43,509 nucleotides of DNA from assembly GCF_002803065.1 (NCBI RefSeq), contig NZ_NNBL01000026.1, forward strand, positions 1 to 43,509. Reading direction: 5' to 3'. The DNA comes from Streptomyces sp. CB01635 (lineage in GTDB: Bacteria; Actinomycetota; Actinomycetes; Streptomycetales; Streptomycetaceae). The notes under the pieces were generated by a model. That model was not told where the DNA came from. It searched no databases and saw nothing but the letters and a program-made list of their open reading frames with translations. Of the stretch, positions 23,367 to 31,673 are shown one piece after another (position 1 is the first letter of the stretch; the number at the start of each line of letters is the position of its first letter). Both the position numbers and the translations under genes were made by a program.

Positions 23367-24713
23367 GTGTCCGCGAACACCGCGTCCGCGTCCGAGAAGC
23401 AGAAGCCCCGCTTCCGGATACCCATCCCCTTCTGGGCCCAGGTCCTGCTCGGCCTGGTCGTCGGCCTCGTGCTCGGCTACGTCGCCCGCACCTACGACGT
23501 GTCCTGGCTCGCCACGACCCTCGACAAGGTCGGCGGCATCTTCATCCAGCTCCTGAAGCTGGCCGTGGCCCCGCTGGTCTTCTTCGCGATCCTGGTGTCC
23601 ATCACCAATCTGCGGAAGGTCAACAACGCTGCGCGGCTCGCCAGCCGCACCCTCCTGTGGTTCATGATCACCTCGCTGATCGCGGTCGTCATCGGCCTCG
23701 CGATCGGCCTGATCACCAACCCGGGCAACGGCTCGAACCTCACCCCGGCCGACGGCTCCAAGCCCGACCACGCCGGCTCCTGGCTGGACTTCCTGACCGG
23801 CATCGTCCCGACCGATGTCGTCACGCCGTTCACCGAGCTCAACGTCCTGCAGATCGTCTTCATGGCGGTCGTCGCCGGTGTCGCCATCCTGAAGATCGGC
23901 CCGAAGGCCCAGCCGATCCTCTCCCTGTCCGAGTCGGTGCTCGAGCTGCTGCAGAAGGCCCTGTGGTGGGTCATCCTGCTCGCCCCGATCGGCTCCGCCG
24001 GCCTCATCGGCCGCGCCATCGTCCAGTACGGCTGGGACCTCCTCGGCAACTACGCGACGTTCACGATCGACATCTACGTCGGCTGCGCCCTGGTCCTCTT
24101 CGGCGTCTACCCGCTGCTCCTCGCGACCGTCGCCAAGCTGAACCCGCTCCAGTTCTTCAAGGGCGCCTGGCCCGCGATCCAGCTGGCCTTCGTGTCCCGC
24201 TCCTCCGTCGGCACGATGCCCGTCACCCAGCAGTCCGCCGAGCGCCTCGGCGTCCCGCGCAACTACGCCTCCTTCGCCGTGCCGTTCGGCGCGACGACCA
24301 AGATGGACGGCTGCGCCGCGATCTACCCGGCGATCTCCGCGATCTTCGTCGCGCAGATCTTCGACGTACAGCTCGGCATCAAGGAGTACCTGCTCATCGC
24401 GTTCGTCTCGGTGATCGGCTCCGCCGCGACCGCCGGACTCACCGGCGCCACGGTCATGCTGACCCTGACCCTGTCGACGCTCGGCCTCCCGATGGAGGGC
24501 GTGGGCCTGCTCCTCGCCATCGACCCGATCCTGGACATGATGCGCACCGCCACCAACGTGGCCGGACAGGCGCTCGTGCCGGTCATCGTGGCCGCCCGCG
24601 AGAACATCCTGGACCGCGTGAAGTACGACAACGCCACCGCGTCTCCCGTCGAGGAGCTCGTGGTCGAGAGCCGGCACGAGGACGAGCCTCAGGCGGTGGG
24701 TGCCGCCGCCTGA
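23367..24713 (+). CDS. Dicarboxylate/amino acid:cation symporter (DAACS family)
   Basis: A 448-residue secondary transporter of the DAACS/SLC1 family. Family landmarks are the first helix IPFWAQVLLGLVVGLVLGY, the hairpin 1 serine region SRSSVGTMPVTQQSAERLG, the TM7 signature FGATTKMDGCAAIYP (cation site) and hairpin 2 GLTGATVMLTLTLSTLGLP. Members carry C4-dicarboxylates, glutamate, serine or cystine with Na+ or H+. The Cys leader peptide upstream favours cystine or another sulfur-linked substrate, as inference. GTG 23367 was chosen because GGAG lies 7 nt upstream; GTG 23361 is too close, and far-upstream starts run through the leader in another frame. The next gene encodes a TetR regulator on the same strand. 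Confidence 0.9.
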   Translation: MSANTASASEKQKPRFRIPIPFWAQVLLGLVVGLVLGYVARTYDVSWLATTLDKVGGIFIQLLKLAVAPLVFFAILVSITNLRKVNNAARLASRTLLWFMITSLIAVVIGLAIGLITNPGNGSNLTPADGSKPDHAGSWLDFLTGIVPTDVVTPFTELNVLQIVFMAVVAGVAILKIGPKAQPILSLSESVLELLQKALWWVILLAPIGSAGLIGRAIVQYGWDLLGNYATFTIDIYVGCALVLFGVYPLLLATVAKLNPLQFFKGAWPAIQLAFVSRSSVGTMPVTQQSAERLGVPRNYASFAVPFGATTKMDGCAAIYPAISAIFVAQIFDVQLGIKEYLLIAFVSVIGSAATAGLTGATVMLTLTLSTLGLPMEGVGLLLAIDPILDMMRTATNVAGQALVPVIVAARENILDRVKYDNATASPVEELVVESRHEDEPQAVGAAA

Positions 24714-24862
24714 GTCCCCAGGCTCGTACCCGTCCGCACCCCGCACCCGCCGGTTCCCTCCGGTCGTGGTGCGGGGTGTGTGCGTTGTGGTGGCTACGCT
24801 TGCGGGCGGACGCGGTGTGGAGAGAGGCGGGGGCCGGGGTGGGCGAAGTGAGGGTGAAGCGG

Positions 24863-25486
24863 ATGCCGCGGGCCGTGCGGGAGCGTCAGATGCTCGACGC
24901 GGCGGTGCGGGTGTTCGGGGAGCGTGGGTACCGGGCCGCGTCGATGGACGAGATCGCGGAGTTCGCCGGAGTGTCGAAACCGCTGGTCTACCTCTATCTG
25001 AACTCCAAGGAAGAGCTCTTCTCCGCGTGCATCCAGCGCGAGTCGGCGGCCCTGGTCGCGGCGGTACGCGTGGGCGTCTCCGGAGGCGGGGACGCCGACC
25101 GGCAGCTGTGGGACGGGCTCCGGGCGTTCTTCACGCACACGGCTCAGAACCCCGACGGCTGGGCCGTCCTGCACAGCCACGCGCGGACGGGAGGCGAACC
25201 GTTCGTCGTCGAGGTCACCGCCGTGCGGGAGGAGATCGTCGCGTTCGTGACCGGGCTGCTCGCGGCGGCGGCCAGAAAGGCGCACGGCGATCCCGCGCTG
25301 CCCGACCGCGAGGTCGCCGGGCTCGCGCAGGCGCTGGTCGGGGCCGCGGAGTCGCTGGCCGGCTGGGCCAACACGGACCCGTCGGTCACGGCCAAGGAGG
25401 CCGCGGCCACGCTGATGAACTTCGCCTGGTCGGGCCTCGGGAACCTGATGGAGGGTCGGCGCTGGTCACCCGCCCCCGGCGCGTAG
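24863..25486 (+). CDS. TetR/AcrR-family transcriptional regulator
   Basis: A 207-residue regulator. The N-terminal HTH (about 5-55) reads MLDAAVRVFGERGYRAASMDEIAEFAGVSKPLVYLYLNSKEELF, a clear TetR signature. The all-helical ligand domain follows, with EVAGLAQALVGAAESLAGWA and a C-terminal helix AAATLMNFAWSGLGNLMEG, similar to regulators near lipid-metabolism genes. ATG 24863 has AGGG 8 nt upstream; GTG 24854, 24848 or 24839 would add up to 8 residues. It ends inside the end of the convergent MaoC gene (21-bp overlap), so its level may be linked to that operon by antisense transcription. The fabG-maoC pair is one candidate target. Confidence 0.9.
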   Translation: MPRAVRERQMLDAAVRVFGERGYRAASMDEIAEFAGVSKPLVYLYLNSKEELFSACIQRESAALVAAVRVGVSGGGDADRQLWDGLRAFFTHTAQNPDGWAVLHSHARTGGEPFVVEVTAVREEIVAFVTGLLAAAARKAHGDPALPDREVAGLAQALVGAAESLAGWANTDPSVTAKEAAATLMNFAWSGLGNLMEGRRWSPAPGA

Positions 25487-26326
25487 CACCTCGCCCGTGA
25501 CATGGGTGCGCGTCGCCGACCGGAGCTCGAAGGCGGGCCCCCGGGACGCGTACGTCACGCTCGCCGGCAGGAGTACGGGTGCCTTGAACGCGGCGCGCAC
25601 CTGCACCTCGCCCTCGGCGCCGTGTTCGGCGATGCAGCGGGCGACGGTCCACATGCCGTGCGCGATGGCGCGCGGGAAGCCGAAGAGGCGGGCCGTGAGC
25701 GGGTGCAGATGGATGGGGTTGCGGTCGCCGGACGCGGCGCCGTAGCGGCGGCCCAGGTCGCCCGGCAGTTTCCACTCGGCCACTGCGGGCAGCGGTTCGG
25801 GACGCTCCTCGGGCGCTGCGTTGTCCCTGGGGGGTGTGTCGGTGCGGTGGCGCGCCAGGTAGGTGCTGGTCGAGGTCCACGCGCGCGTGTCGCCCGCCCG
25901 CAGCTCGGTGACGACGGTGGCCTCGGTGCCGCGCCGGTGGGGTACCAACTCCTTGACGTATACGGAGAGTTCGTACGCCTCGTCGACCGGCAGGTCGTGC
26001 CCCTGGGTGACGGTGAGGGAGGTGTGGACGAGGCCGAGCAGGGGGAGCGGGAAGCGCCGCCCCGCCATGATCCGCATCGCCAGGGGGAAGCCGAGGACGT
26101 GCGGATACGTGACCGGGAGCGCGGCGGCGTCCCGGTCGAAGCCGCACACCTCGCGGTACGCGGCCAGGCGGGTGCGGTCGGCGCGTGCGGCGGGCAGGAC
26201 CAGGCGGGTCACGGGGGCCTCGGCGCCGGGGCGCGGGCGCTTGAGGGGGGAGAGGAGGGCGCCGCGGGCGAGGAGGGGCGGCAGGGACGGGGTGGCGGTG
26301 AGCGTGACGGTCGTCATGGTCGTCAC
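25466..26326 (-). CDS. MaoC/HtdX-like acyl dehydratase
   Basis: A 286-residue double hot-dog protein. The C-terminal hydratase motif is RRYGAASGDRNPIHLHPLTARLFGFPRAIAHGMW, with the catalytic Asp/Asn and His of MaoC (R-hydratase) enzymes. The N-terminal half (YPHVLGFPLAMRIMAG, GLVHTSLTVTQ) is the degenerate hot-dog copy. It would hydrate or dehydrate enoyl/3-hydroxyacyl thioesters. It directly follows the long fabG, an arrangement like the mycobacterial fabG4-htdX pair, so the two likely carry successive steps of fatty-acid chain modification. GTG 26326 overlaps the fabG stop (GTGA); ATG 26317 is an alternative. Its 3' end overlaps the TetR gene. Confidence 0.9.
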   Translation of the reverse strand: MTTMTTVTLTATPSLPPLLARGALLSPLKRPRPGAEAPVTRLVLPAARADRTRLAAYREVCGFDRDAAALPVTYPHVLGFPLAMRIMAGRRFPLPLLGLVHTSLTVTQGHDLPVDEAYELSVYVKELVPHRRGTEATVVTELRAGDTRAWTSTSTYLARHRTDTPPRDNAAPEERPEPLPAVAEWKLPGDLGRRYGAASGDRNPIHLHPLTARLFGFPRAIAHGMWTVARCIAEHGAEGEVQVRAAFKAPVLLPASVTYASRGPAFELRSATRTHVTGEVLRAGGG

Positions 26327-27636
26327 GCCCCGAGCAGGCTCTGGCCGCAGACCCGGACGACCTGGCCGTTGACGGCGCCGGAGGCGGGGTGCGCGAACCA
26401 CGCCGTCGTCTCCGCCACGTCCACCGGCAGCCCGCCCTGCCCGAGCGAGTTCATGCGGCGGCCCGCCTCGCGGATGAACAGCGGGACCGCGGCCGTCATC
26501 TTCGTCTCGATGAAGCCGGGTGCCACCGCGTTGACCGTGACGCCGTGTTCGGCGAGTGCCTTGGGGGCGAGGGCCCGGGTCAGTCCGGCGATGCCCGCCT
26601 TGCTCGCCGCGTAGTTCGTCTGGCCCGCGTTGCCCGCGAGACCGGCGATGGACGCGGTGGCGACGATGCGGCCGCCGTGGCTGAGCGTGCCGGACTTGAG
26701 CAGCGCGTCCGTGGTGGTCAGGACGCTCGCCAGGTTCACGTCGAGGACCGTGGCCCAGCGGTCGGCGGGCATCTTGGCCAGGGTGCGGTCCCGGGTGATG
26801 CCCGCGTTGTGGACGAGGGTGTCCAGGGCGGGGACGGCGTCCGCGATCCGCTCGGCCGCGTCGGGGGACGTGATGTCAAGGGGCAGCGCGGTCGCGTCGA
26901 GGCGGGCGGCCAATGCCTCGAGGTCCGCCTGCGCGGACGGGACGTCCAAGAGGATCAGGCGGGCCCCGTCCCGCGCGAGGACCTCCGCCACCGCCTCGCC
27001 GATGCCGCGCGCGGCGCCGGTGATCAGGGCCGTGCGGCCGGCCAGGGGACGCGCCCAGTCGGCGGGCGCTGTGGTCTCGCCGGCAGCGACCTCGATCACC
27101 TGGCCGCTGACGTACGCGGACTTGGGGGACAGGAGGAAACGCAGCGTCGACTCGGCGGCTGCCACGGGCCCTTCGACCCGTACGAGGGTGACGGTGCGGC
27201 CGCGGCCGGTCTCCTTGCCGAGGGAGCGCACGAACCCTTCGAGTGCCTGCTGGGTGGCGGCCTGGTGGTGGTCGTCGCGGGAGAGCGGGGCGCCGAGCAC
27301 CACGATCCGGCCACTGGACGCGACCGAGCGCGCGACCGGGTGCAGGGCCGCCTGCACCTCGGCGAGCGTGGGAACGTCCGTGACCGCCGTGGCGTCGAGG
27401 ACGATCGCGGCGGGGCGCTCGGCCGCCGCCCGCACATCGAGGCCGGTGCGCGCAAGCAGCCCCGCGAGCTCCGCCGTGTGCACGGATTCGCCAGCCGTGA
27501 GATGGAGCAACGGGCCGTCCAGCGCGGGCCGTTCGGGCGTCCAGCGGTGCAGCTGTGCGGGCTGGGGGAGACCCAGGCGGCGGGTCAGGAAGCGGCCCGG
27601 GGCCGTGCCGGTGAAGTTCAGATAGCGGTCGGCCAT
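26323..27636 (-). CDS. fabG: 3-oxoacyl-ACP/CoA reductase, long FabG (FabG4-like)
   Basis: A 437-residue two-part short-chain dehydrogenase. The N-terminal 200 residues are a degenerate Rossmann domain as in mycobacterial FabG4. The C-terminal 240 are a complete SDR: cofactor loop TGAARGIGEAVAEVL, NAGI, catalytic Ser in VATASIAGLAGN, and the Tyr-x3-Lys in NYAASKAGIAGLTRAL. Standard FabG is about 245 residues, so this is the high-molecular-weight type, which prefers NADH in characterised cases. It reduces 3-oxoacyl thioesters and would work with the MaoC dehydratase next in the operon. The ATG at 27636 has GCAGGGAG upstream, and its promoter is covered by an AGTAA/TTACT half-site array. Confidence 0.93.
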   Translation of the reverse strand: MADRYLNFTGTAPGRFLTRRLGLPQPAQLHRWTPERPALDGPLLHLTAGESVHTAELAGLLARTGLDVRAAAERPAAIVLDATAVTDVPTLAEVQAALHPVARSVASSGRIVVLGAPLSRDDHHQAATQQALEGFVRSLGKETGRGRTVTLVRVEGPVAAAESTLRFLLSPKSAYVSGQVIEVAAGETTAPADWARPLAGRTALITGAARGIGEAVAEVLARDGARLILLDVPSAQADLEALAARLDATALPLDITSPDAAERIADAVPALDTLVHNAGITRDRTLAKMPADRWATVLDVNLASVLTTTDALLKSGTLSHGGRIVATASIAGLAGNAGQTNYAASKAGIAGLTRALAPKALAEHGVTVNAVAPGFIETKMTAAVPLFIREAGRRMNSLGQGGLPVDVAETTAWFAHPASGAVNGQVVRVCGQSLLGA

Positions 27637-27657
27637 GGTCCGGCTCCCTGCTCGGTC

Positions 27658-27687
27658 AGTAATTTACTTCCGAGTAAGGTTACTCAA
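27658..27687 (-). promoter_or_regulatory. fabG promoter with four alternating AGTAA/TTACT half-sites
   Basis: On the plus strand the order is AGTAA (27658), TTACT (27664), AGTAA (27673), TTACT (27680), with spacers of 1, 4 and 2 bp, so every neighbouring pair forms a palindrome. On the minus strand TTGAGT (27687-27682) could be a -35, with TAAATT or ATTACT as the -10, so the array covers the whole core promoter about 20-50 bp before the fabG ATG. This strongly suggests cooperative repressor binding, for example by a TetR-type lipid regulator. Confidence 0.65.
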
Positions 27688-27768
27688 CGGTCAGGAATTG
27701 GTCGAGATGGAACGCCCTGCGCGCCCGGTGCACGAGGAAACTCGAACCGGACTGTGGCGTAAGGGAGT

Positions 27769-28641
27769 TCAGGACTCCCGGCGGTCCGGGCGGGCCGCCG
27801 GGTCCAGGCGCAGCATCGCCGCCTCGTCCGGGCTGCCGAGCTGGGCCTGATAGGTGACGAGGCGCTGCCCGCCCGTGCGCGCCAGCTGCATGACCTCGAA
27901 CGTGAGGGTCATCGCGCCGACCTTGGGGTGCGCGAACGTCTTGGTGCCGCCGCCGCGCTCCAGGACCTCGTAACGGTCCCAGAGTCTCGCGAACTCCGGT
28001 GACTTCAGGACGAGTTCACCGACGAGGGCGGCCAGTTCCGGCGAGTTCGGGTCCTTGCCGCCCACTGCGCGCAGGTGCGCCACCGACTGCGCGACCGTCT
28101 CCTCCCAGGGGACGTAGAGCTTGCGGCCCACGGGGTGCAGGAACAGATACCGCGTGATGTTGCGCTCCTCGTCCGGCCAGTCCCACAGGCCGGGCAGGAG
28201 GCGGCGGCCCGCCGGGTTCGCCGCCAGCACGTAGTTGTGCCGGCTCACCACGTACGCGGGCAGCGGGCTGAGCGCCTCCAGGACCCGCAGGACCGAGTCG
28301 CGCACCGTGCGGTCGGTCGTGGGGTGCGGCTCGGTGAGGCGGCCCGAAGCCAGCTCGGCCAGGTCGTGGAGGCGCTCGTGCGCGTCGCCGCACAGCCGCA
28401 GGGCTCGGCTGATGGCGTCGATCACGGCCGTGGAGGGGTTCGTCTCGCGGCCGCGCTCCAGCCGCGTGTAGTAGTCGACGCTGACGCCGGAGAGCGTCGC
28501 CAGCTCCTCGCGGCGCAGGCCGGGCGTTCGCCGGATCCCCGCTCCCGCGGGCAGCCCCGCGTCCTGCGGGCTCACGAGCGCGCGCCGCGCCTTGAGGTAC
28601 CTGCCCAGTTCCGTGCCGTCCTGCGTCGCTCCACCAGCCAT
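27769..28641 (-). CDS. XRE-family regulator with MmyB-like ligand domain
   Basis: A 290-residue regulator. Residues 10-80 form an XRE helix-turn-helix (LGRYLKARRALVSPQDAG...TPGLRREELATLSGVSVDYYTRLERGRETNPS). The C-terminal part (about 110-270) resembles the MmyB-like ligand-binding PAS-type domain, with LPAYVVSRHNYVLAANPAGRRLLPG and the GPxF/P-like RYLFLHP region. Such proteins typically repress a divergent dehydrogenase or transporter gene and respond to small molecules. Here the divergent gene is an MFS exporter across 264 bp containing a CAACTC dyad. ATG 28641 is used because the HTH follows at normal distance. Confidence 0.9.
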   Translation of the reverse strand: MAGGATQDGTELGRYLKARRALVSPQDAGLPAGAGIRRTPGLRREELATLSGVSVDYYTRLERGRETNPSTAVIDAISRALRLCGDAHERLHDLAELASGRLTEPHPTTDRTVRDSVLRVLEALSPLPAYVVSRHNYVLAANPAGRRLLPGLWDWPDEERNITRYLFLHPVGRKLYVPWEETVAQSVAHLRAVGGKDPNSPELAALVGELVLKSPEFARLWDRYEVLERGGGTKTFAHPKVGAMTLTFEVMQLARTGGQRLVTYQAQLGSPDEAAMLRLDPAARPDRRES

Positions 28642-28734
28642 ACCCCCATTCTCCCTGCCCGGCGACGTCTGTGGGGGGCCGTGTCAGGGCCAGGAACAGC
28701 GCGCCCCGGTGAACGGCGCCCTGCCACCTCGCGC

Positions 28735-28752
28735 CAACTCCGCGCAGAGTTG
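28735..28752. promoter_or_regulatory. CAACTC-N6-GAGTTG dyad, candidate operator
   Basis: A perfect 6-bp inverted repeat with 6-bp spacer lies between the divergent XRE/MmyB-type regulator and the MFS transporter. Spacing from centre to centre is about one helical turn, suiting a dimeric HTH protein. It is 94 bp from the regulator start and 154 bp from the transporter start. The rest of 28642-28905 shows no other clear element. Confidence 0.45.
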
Positions 28753-28905
28753 ATCCCGTTGCGGGCGGCCCGGCCACCGCGGACCCAGGGGGTGCACGAC
28801 ACCGGGCCGCGGACGCGGTCGCCGGAGCCGCCCGCACGAAGCCTTACCGGGGAGGACCGACGGACCGCGTCGCCCACCCGTTTCTCCACCCGAGGAGCCC
28901 CGAAC

Positions 28906-30330
28906 ATGCCGTCCGCCGCCACCCGCCCCGACCAGCGGAACCCGACCCGCGCCCCCGGCCCGGCGGCCGGTGCGCCGACACCCGTACAGGCGTCCGGTCA
29001 CGCCCTCGTCGCCGCGCTCCTCGGCTTCACCGTCATCTCCATCGACGTGTCCGCCGTGAACATCGCCCTGCCCGCCATCCGTACGTCGCTGCACGGCGGC
29101 ATCACCGGGCTTCAGTGGATCGTCGACGCGTACACCCTGATGTTCGCCGCGCTCATGCTCTCCGCCGGTGCGCTCGCCGACCGGGCCGGTGCGCGGCGGG
29201 CCTACGCCTGGGGCGTCGGACTGTTCACCCTGGCCTCGCTCGCCTGCGCCCTCGCGCCCGGCATCGGCACGCTCGTCGCGGCCCGTGTCGTCCAGGGCGG
29301 CGCCGCTGCCATCGTGATGCCGGCCTCGCTCGCGCTGATCCGCCAGGCCTACGACGACGCGCGGCACCGCGCTCGGGCCATCGCGCTGTGGACGGTGGGC
29401 GGTTCGGTCGCCATGGCCGTAGGCCCTGTCCTCGGCGGCATCCTCACCGAGGCCGCCGGCTGGCGCGCCGTCTTCTTCCTGAACCTGCCCGTGGGCGCCC
29501 TGATCCTGGCCCTCCTCGTCAGCGTCCCGCGCTCCCCGCGCCGTCCCGCCCCGCTCGACCTGGCCGGTCAGGTCACCGCGGTCCTCGCGCTCGCCGGGCT
29601 CGCCTTCGCGGTCATCGAGGGCGGCCACGCCGGCTGGACCGCCCCGTCGGTCCTCGCGGCACTCGCCGTGGCCGTCGCCGGGGCGCTCGCCTTCCTCGCC
29701 GCCGAGAAGCGCCACCGCGCGCCCATGGTCCCGCTGCCCCTGCTGCGGCGGCGCGACGTGAGCGTGTCCCTCGCCATCGGCTTCGCGGTCAACGTGGCCT
29801 TCTACGGCGCGATCTTCCTGCTCGGCCTCTACTACCAGCAGCTGCGCGGCATGTCCGGCACCGAGGCCGGCCTCATGTTCGTACCGCTGGCGGCGATCAT
29901 CACGTCGACCAACCTGATCTCCCCGCCGATGGCCGAACGCTTCGGCCGCCGTCCCGTCATCGTGACCGGACAGGCCGTCCTCGCCCTCGGCATGTTCTGC
30001 CTCCTGCCCCTGGCCGCGGACACCCCGGTCTGGCTCATCCTTCTGCTGCTCGTCCCGACGGGCATGGGCGGCGCGTTCGCGGTCCCCGCGCTCACCGCCC
30101 TGCTCATGGACAGCGTCCCGGCGGCCCGCGCGGGCACGGCCTCCGGCCTCCTGAACGCGTTCCGTCAGACCGGCGGCGCCCTCGCCGTCGCCCTCTTCGG
30201 CTCCCTCATCGCCGGCGGCGCGAGCGACGGCTTCTCCCTCGGGGGCATGCGTGCCAGCCTGATCGTCGCGGGCGGGCTCCTGTGCGTGACGGCGGCGCTG
30301 GCGGCCTGGGCCCTGCCCAAGAAGGGCTAG
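28906..30330 (+). CDS. MFS drug-efflux-type transporter (DHA2-like)
   Basis: A 474-residue major facilitator with about 14 hydrophobic segments. Typical of the DHA2 group are the first helix ALVAALLGFTVISIDVSAVNIALPAI with the D/N-rich motif, the segment GLQWIVDAYTLMFAALMLSAGALADRAGARRAY (motif A region) and motif C-like WTVGGSVAMAVGPVLGGILTEAAGWRAVFFLNLPVG. It would exchange a drug or metabolite for protons. AGGAG lies 7 nt before the ATG at 28906. Its stop TAG overlaps the stop of the convergent ATPase gene in CTAG. Regulation by the divergent XRE/MmyB-type protein is likely from layout. Confidence 0.92.
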   Translation: MPSAATRPDQRNPTRAPGPAAGAPTPVQASGHALVAALLGFTVISIDVSAVNIALPAIRTSLHGGITGLQWIVDAYTLMFAALMLSAGALADRAGARRAYAWGVGLFTLASLACALAPGIGTLVAARVVQGGAAAIVMPASLALIRQAYDDARHRARAIALWTVGGSVAMAVGPVLGGILTEAAGWRAVFFLNLPVGALILALLVSVPRSPRRPAPLDLAGQVTAVLALAGLAFAVIEGGHAGWTAPSVLAALAVAVAGALAFLAAEKRHRAPMVPLPLLRRRDVSVSLAIGFAVNVAFYGAIFLLGLYYQQLRGMSGTEAGLMFVPLAAIITSTNLISPPMAERFGRRPVIVTGQAVLALGMFCLLPLAADTPVWLILLLLVPTGMGGAFAVPALTALLMDSVPAARAGTASGLLNAFRQTGGALAVALFGSLIAGGASDGFSLGGMRASLIVAGGLLCVTAALAAWALPKKG

Positions 30331-31376
30331 GACGGCAAGGCGGGGGCGTTGTGCAGGCAGTGCGCCAGGCAGCGCCGCCGGAACTCGGCGTCCTCGCCGA
30401 GCCGTTCCAGCAGATGCTTGCCGTACGCGCGCGTGGCCGCCGTCATGCGGAAGGCGCCGGGGCCCGACGGTTCGGGTGTGATCAGGCAGTGGGCCGCGAG
30501 CCCCTCGAAGGCACGGGCGAGTTCGTCGGGCGGCAGCCGGTCGTCCGCGCACACCGTCACCGTGTCGGCCAGGGTGAAGGGTCCCGTGAAGACGGAGGCC
30601 CGCGCCCACAGCAGCCGCTCGCCGGGCGGGCAGAGCCGCTGGCTCCAGCGCAGCGAGGCGCGCAGCGTGCGCAGCCGGTGCGGCAGTCCGGGCATCGGGG
30701 CGGGCAGGTCGAGCAGGCGCTCGGGGCGGCCGATCAGTGACAGCAGATCGTCGGCGTCGTGGCCCTTCAGCTGGCCCGCGGCGATGCGCAGGGCGAGCGG
30801 CAGACCGCCGAGCGCCGCGCAGATGCGGCGGGCCGGCTCGGGGTCCGGGGCCCGCGGCGCGCCGAGTGCCAGCGCGGCCGTCCTGAGCAGGCGGGCCGCG
30901 ACGTCGGGGGCGAGCGGGGGCAGCGGGAACGTGACCGGGGTGTCCAGCGGGACCCTGCTGGTGGCGATGACGCGCAGCTCCGGGCACGCCTGTACGAGGT
31001 GCAGCAGCGTGGCGGCGCACTCGGCGGCCTGCCGCTCGCAGGTGTCGACGACGAGGAGCGCCGGGCGCCGCCCGATCGCGGCGGCCAGCGCGGGGAGCTG
31101 CGGCACCGCGGGATCGCGGGCGAGGCGCAGGGCGCGGGCGAGCGCGTGCGGCACGAGCCCGGGGATGTCGAGCGTGGCCAGGTCGGCGGTGCCCTTCGCG
31201 GACCAGGGTTCGCGGTGCATGCGCCGTACGACTTCGGCGGCGAGCGCGCTCTTGCCGACCCCGCCCGGCCCGGCGACCGTCACCAGGCGCTTCTCGCGCA
31301 GCAGCCGTTCGAGCGCGGCCGCGGCGCCGCCCCTGCCGACGAGTCCCGCGGCCCGGGTGTGCAGGAGCTCCGGCAT
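30327..31376 (-). CDS. Orphan NB-ARC-like P-loop ATPase
   Basis: A 349-residue protein similar to the nucleotide-binding part of AfsR/SARP and LuxR-LAL regulators. Walker A is VAGPGGVGKSALAAEV, Walker B ALLVVDTCE, a sensor-like VIATSR follows, and GGLPLALRIAAGQL is the GLPL motif of NB-ARC/STAND ATPases. Neither an N-terminal DNA-binding domain nor C-terminal TPR repeats are present, although these accompany the ATPase in regulators. It could be a free-standing signalling switch, or a remnant. ATG 31376 has GGAGG 9 nt upstream and starts MPELLHTRAAGLVGR. The 297 bp to azlD (31377-31673) hold no gene that I can support. Confidence 0.82.
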   Translation of the reverse strand: MPELLHTRAAGLVGRGGAAAALERLLREKRLVTVAGPGGVGKSALAAEVVRRMHREPWSAKGTADLATLDIPGLVPHALARALRLARDPAVPQLPALAAAIGRRPALLVVDTCERQAAECAATLLHLVQACPELRVIATSRVPLDTPVTFPLPPLAPDVAARLLRTAALALGAPRAPDPEPARRICAALGGLPLALRIAAGQLKGHDADDLLSLIGRPERLLDLPAPMPGLPHRLRTLRASLRWSQRLCPPGERLLWARASVFTGPFTLADTVTVCADDRLPPDELARAFEGLAAHCLITPEPSGPGAFRMTAATRAYGKHLLERLGEDAEFRRRCLAHCLHNAPALPS

Positions 31377-31673
31377 GTTCTGGTGCCTCCGTCGTGCTGC
31401 GTCGTGCTGCGTTCCGGTCGGATGCGGCCAGCACGTGCCGGGCGGGCGGGCCCTGGCATCGGTGCGGGCGCAGAAATCGGTATACCCAACCTCTGCGCCG
31501 GGGTCCGGTCGGTGACGCGGGCCGATCAGAGTAGCGGCGGTTCCCACGAAGGCGGTCCGCGTGACCGGTCGGGTCCGCTATCCGTCCGTACGTTGCCGAA
31601 TCGGCCCGTCCGGGAGCGAGTTGGAGGCGTAACCCGCCCGATCGGGAGCGGATTCCCGTATCGGCAGGGGTCG

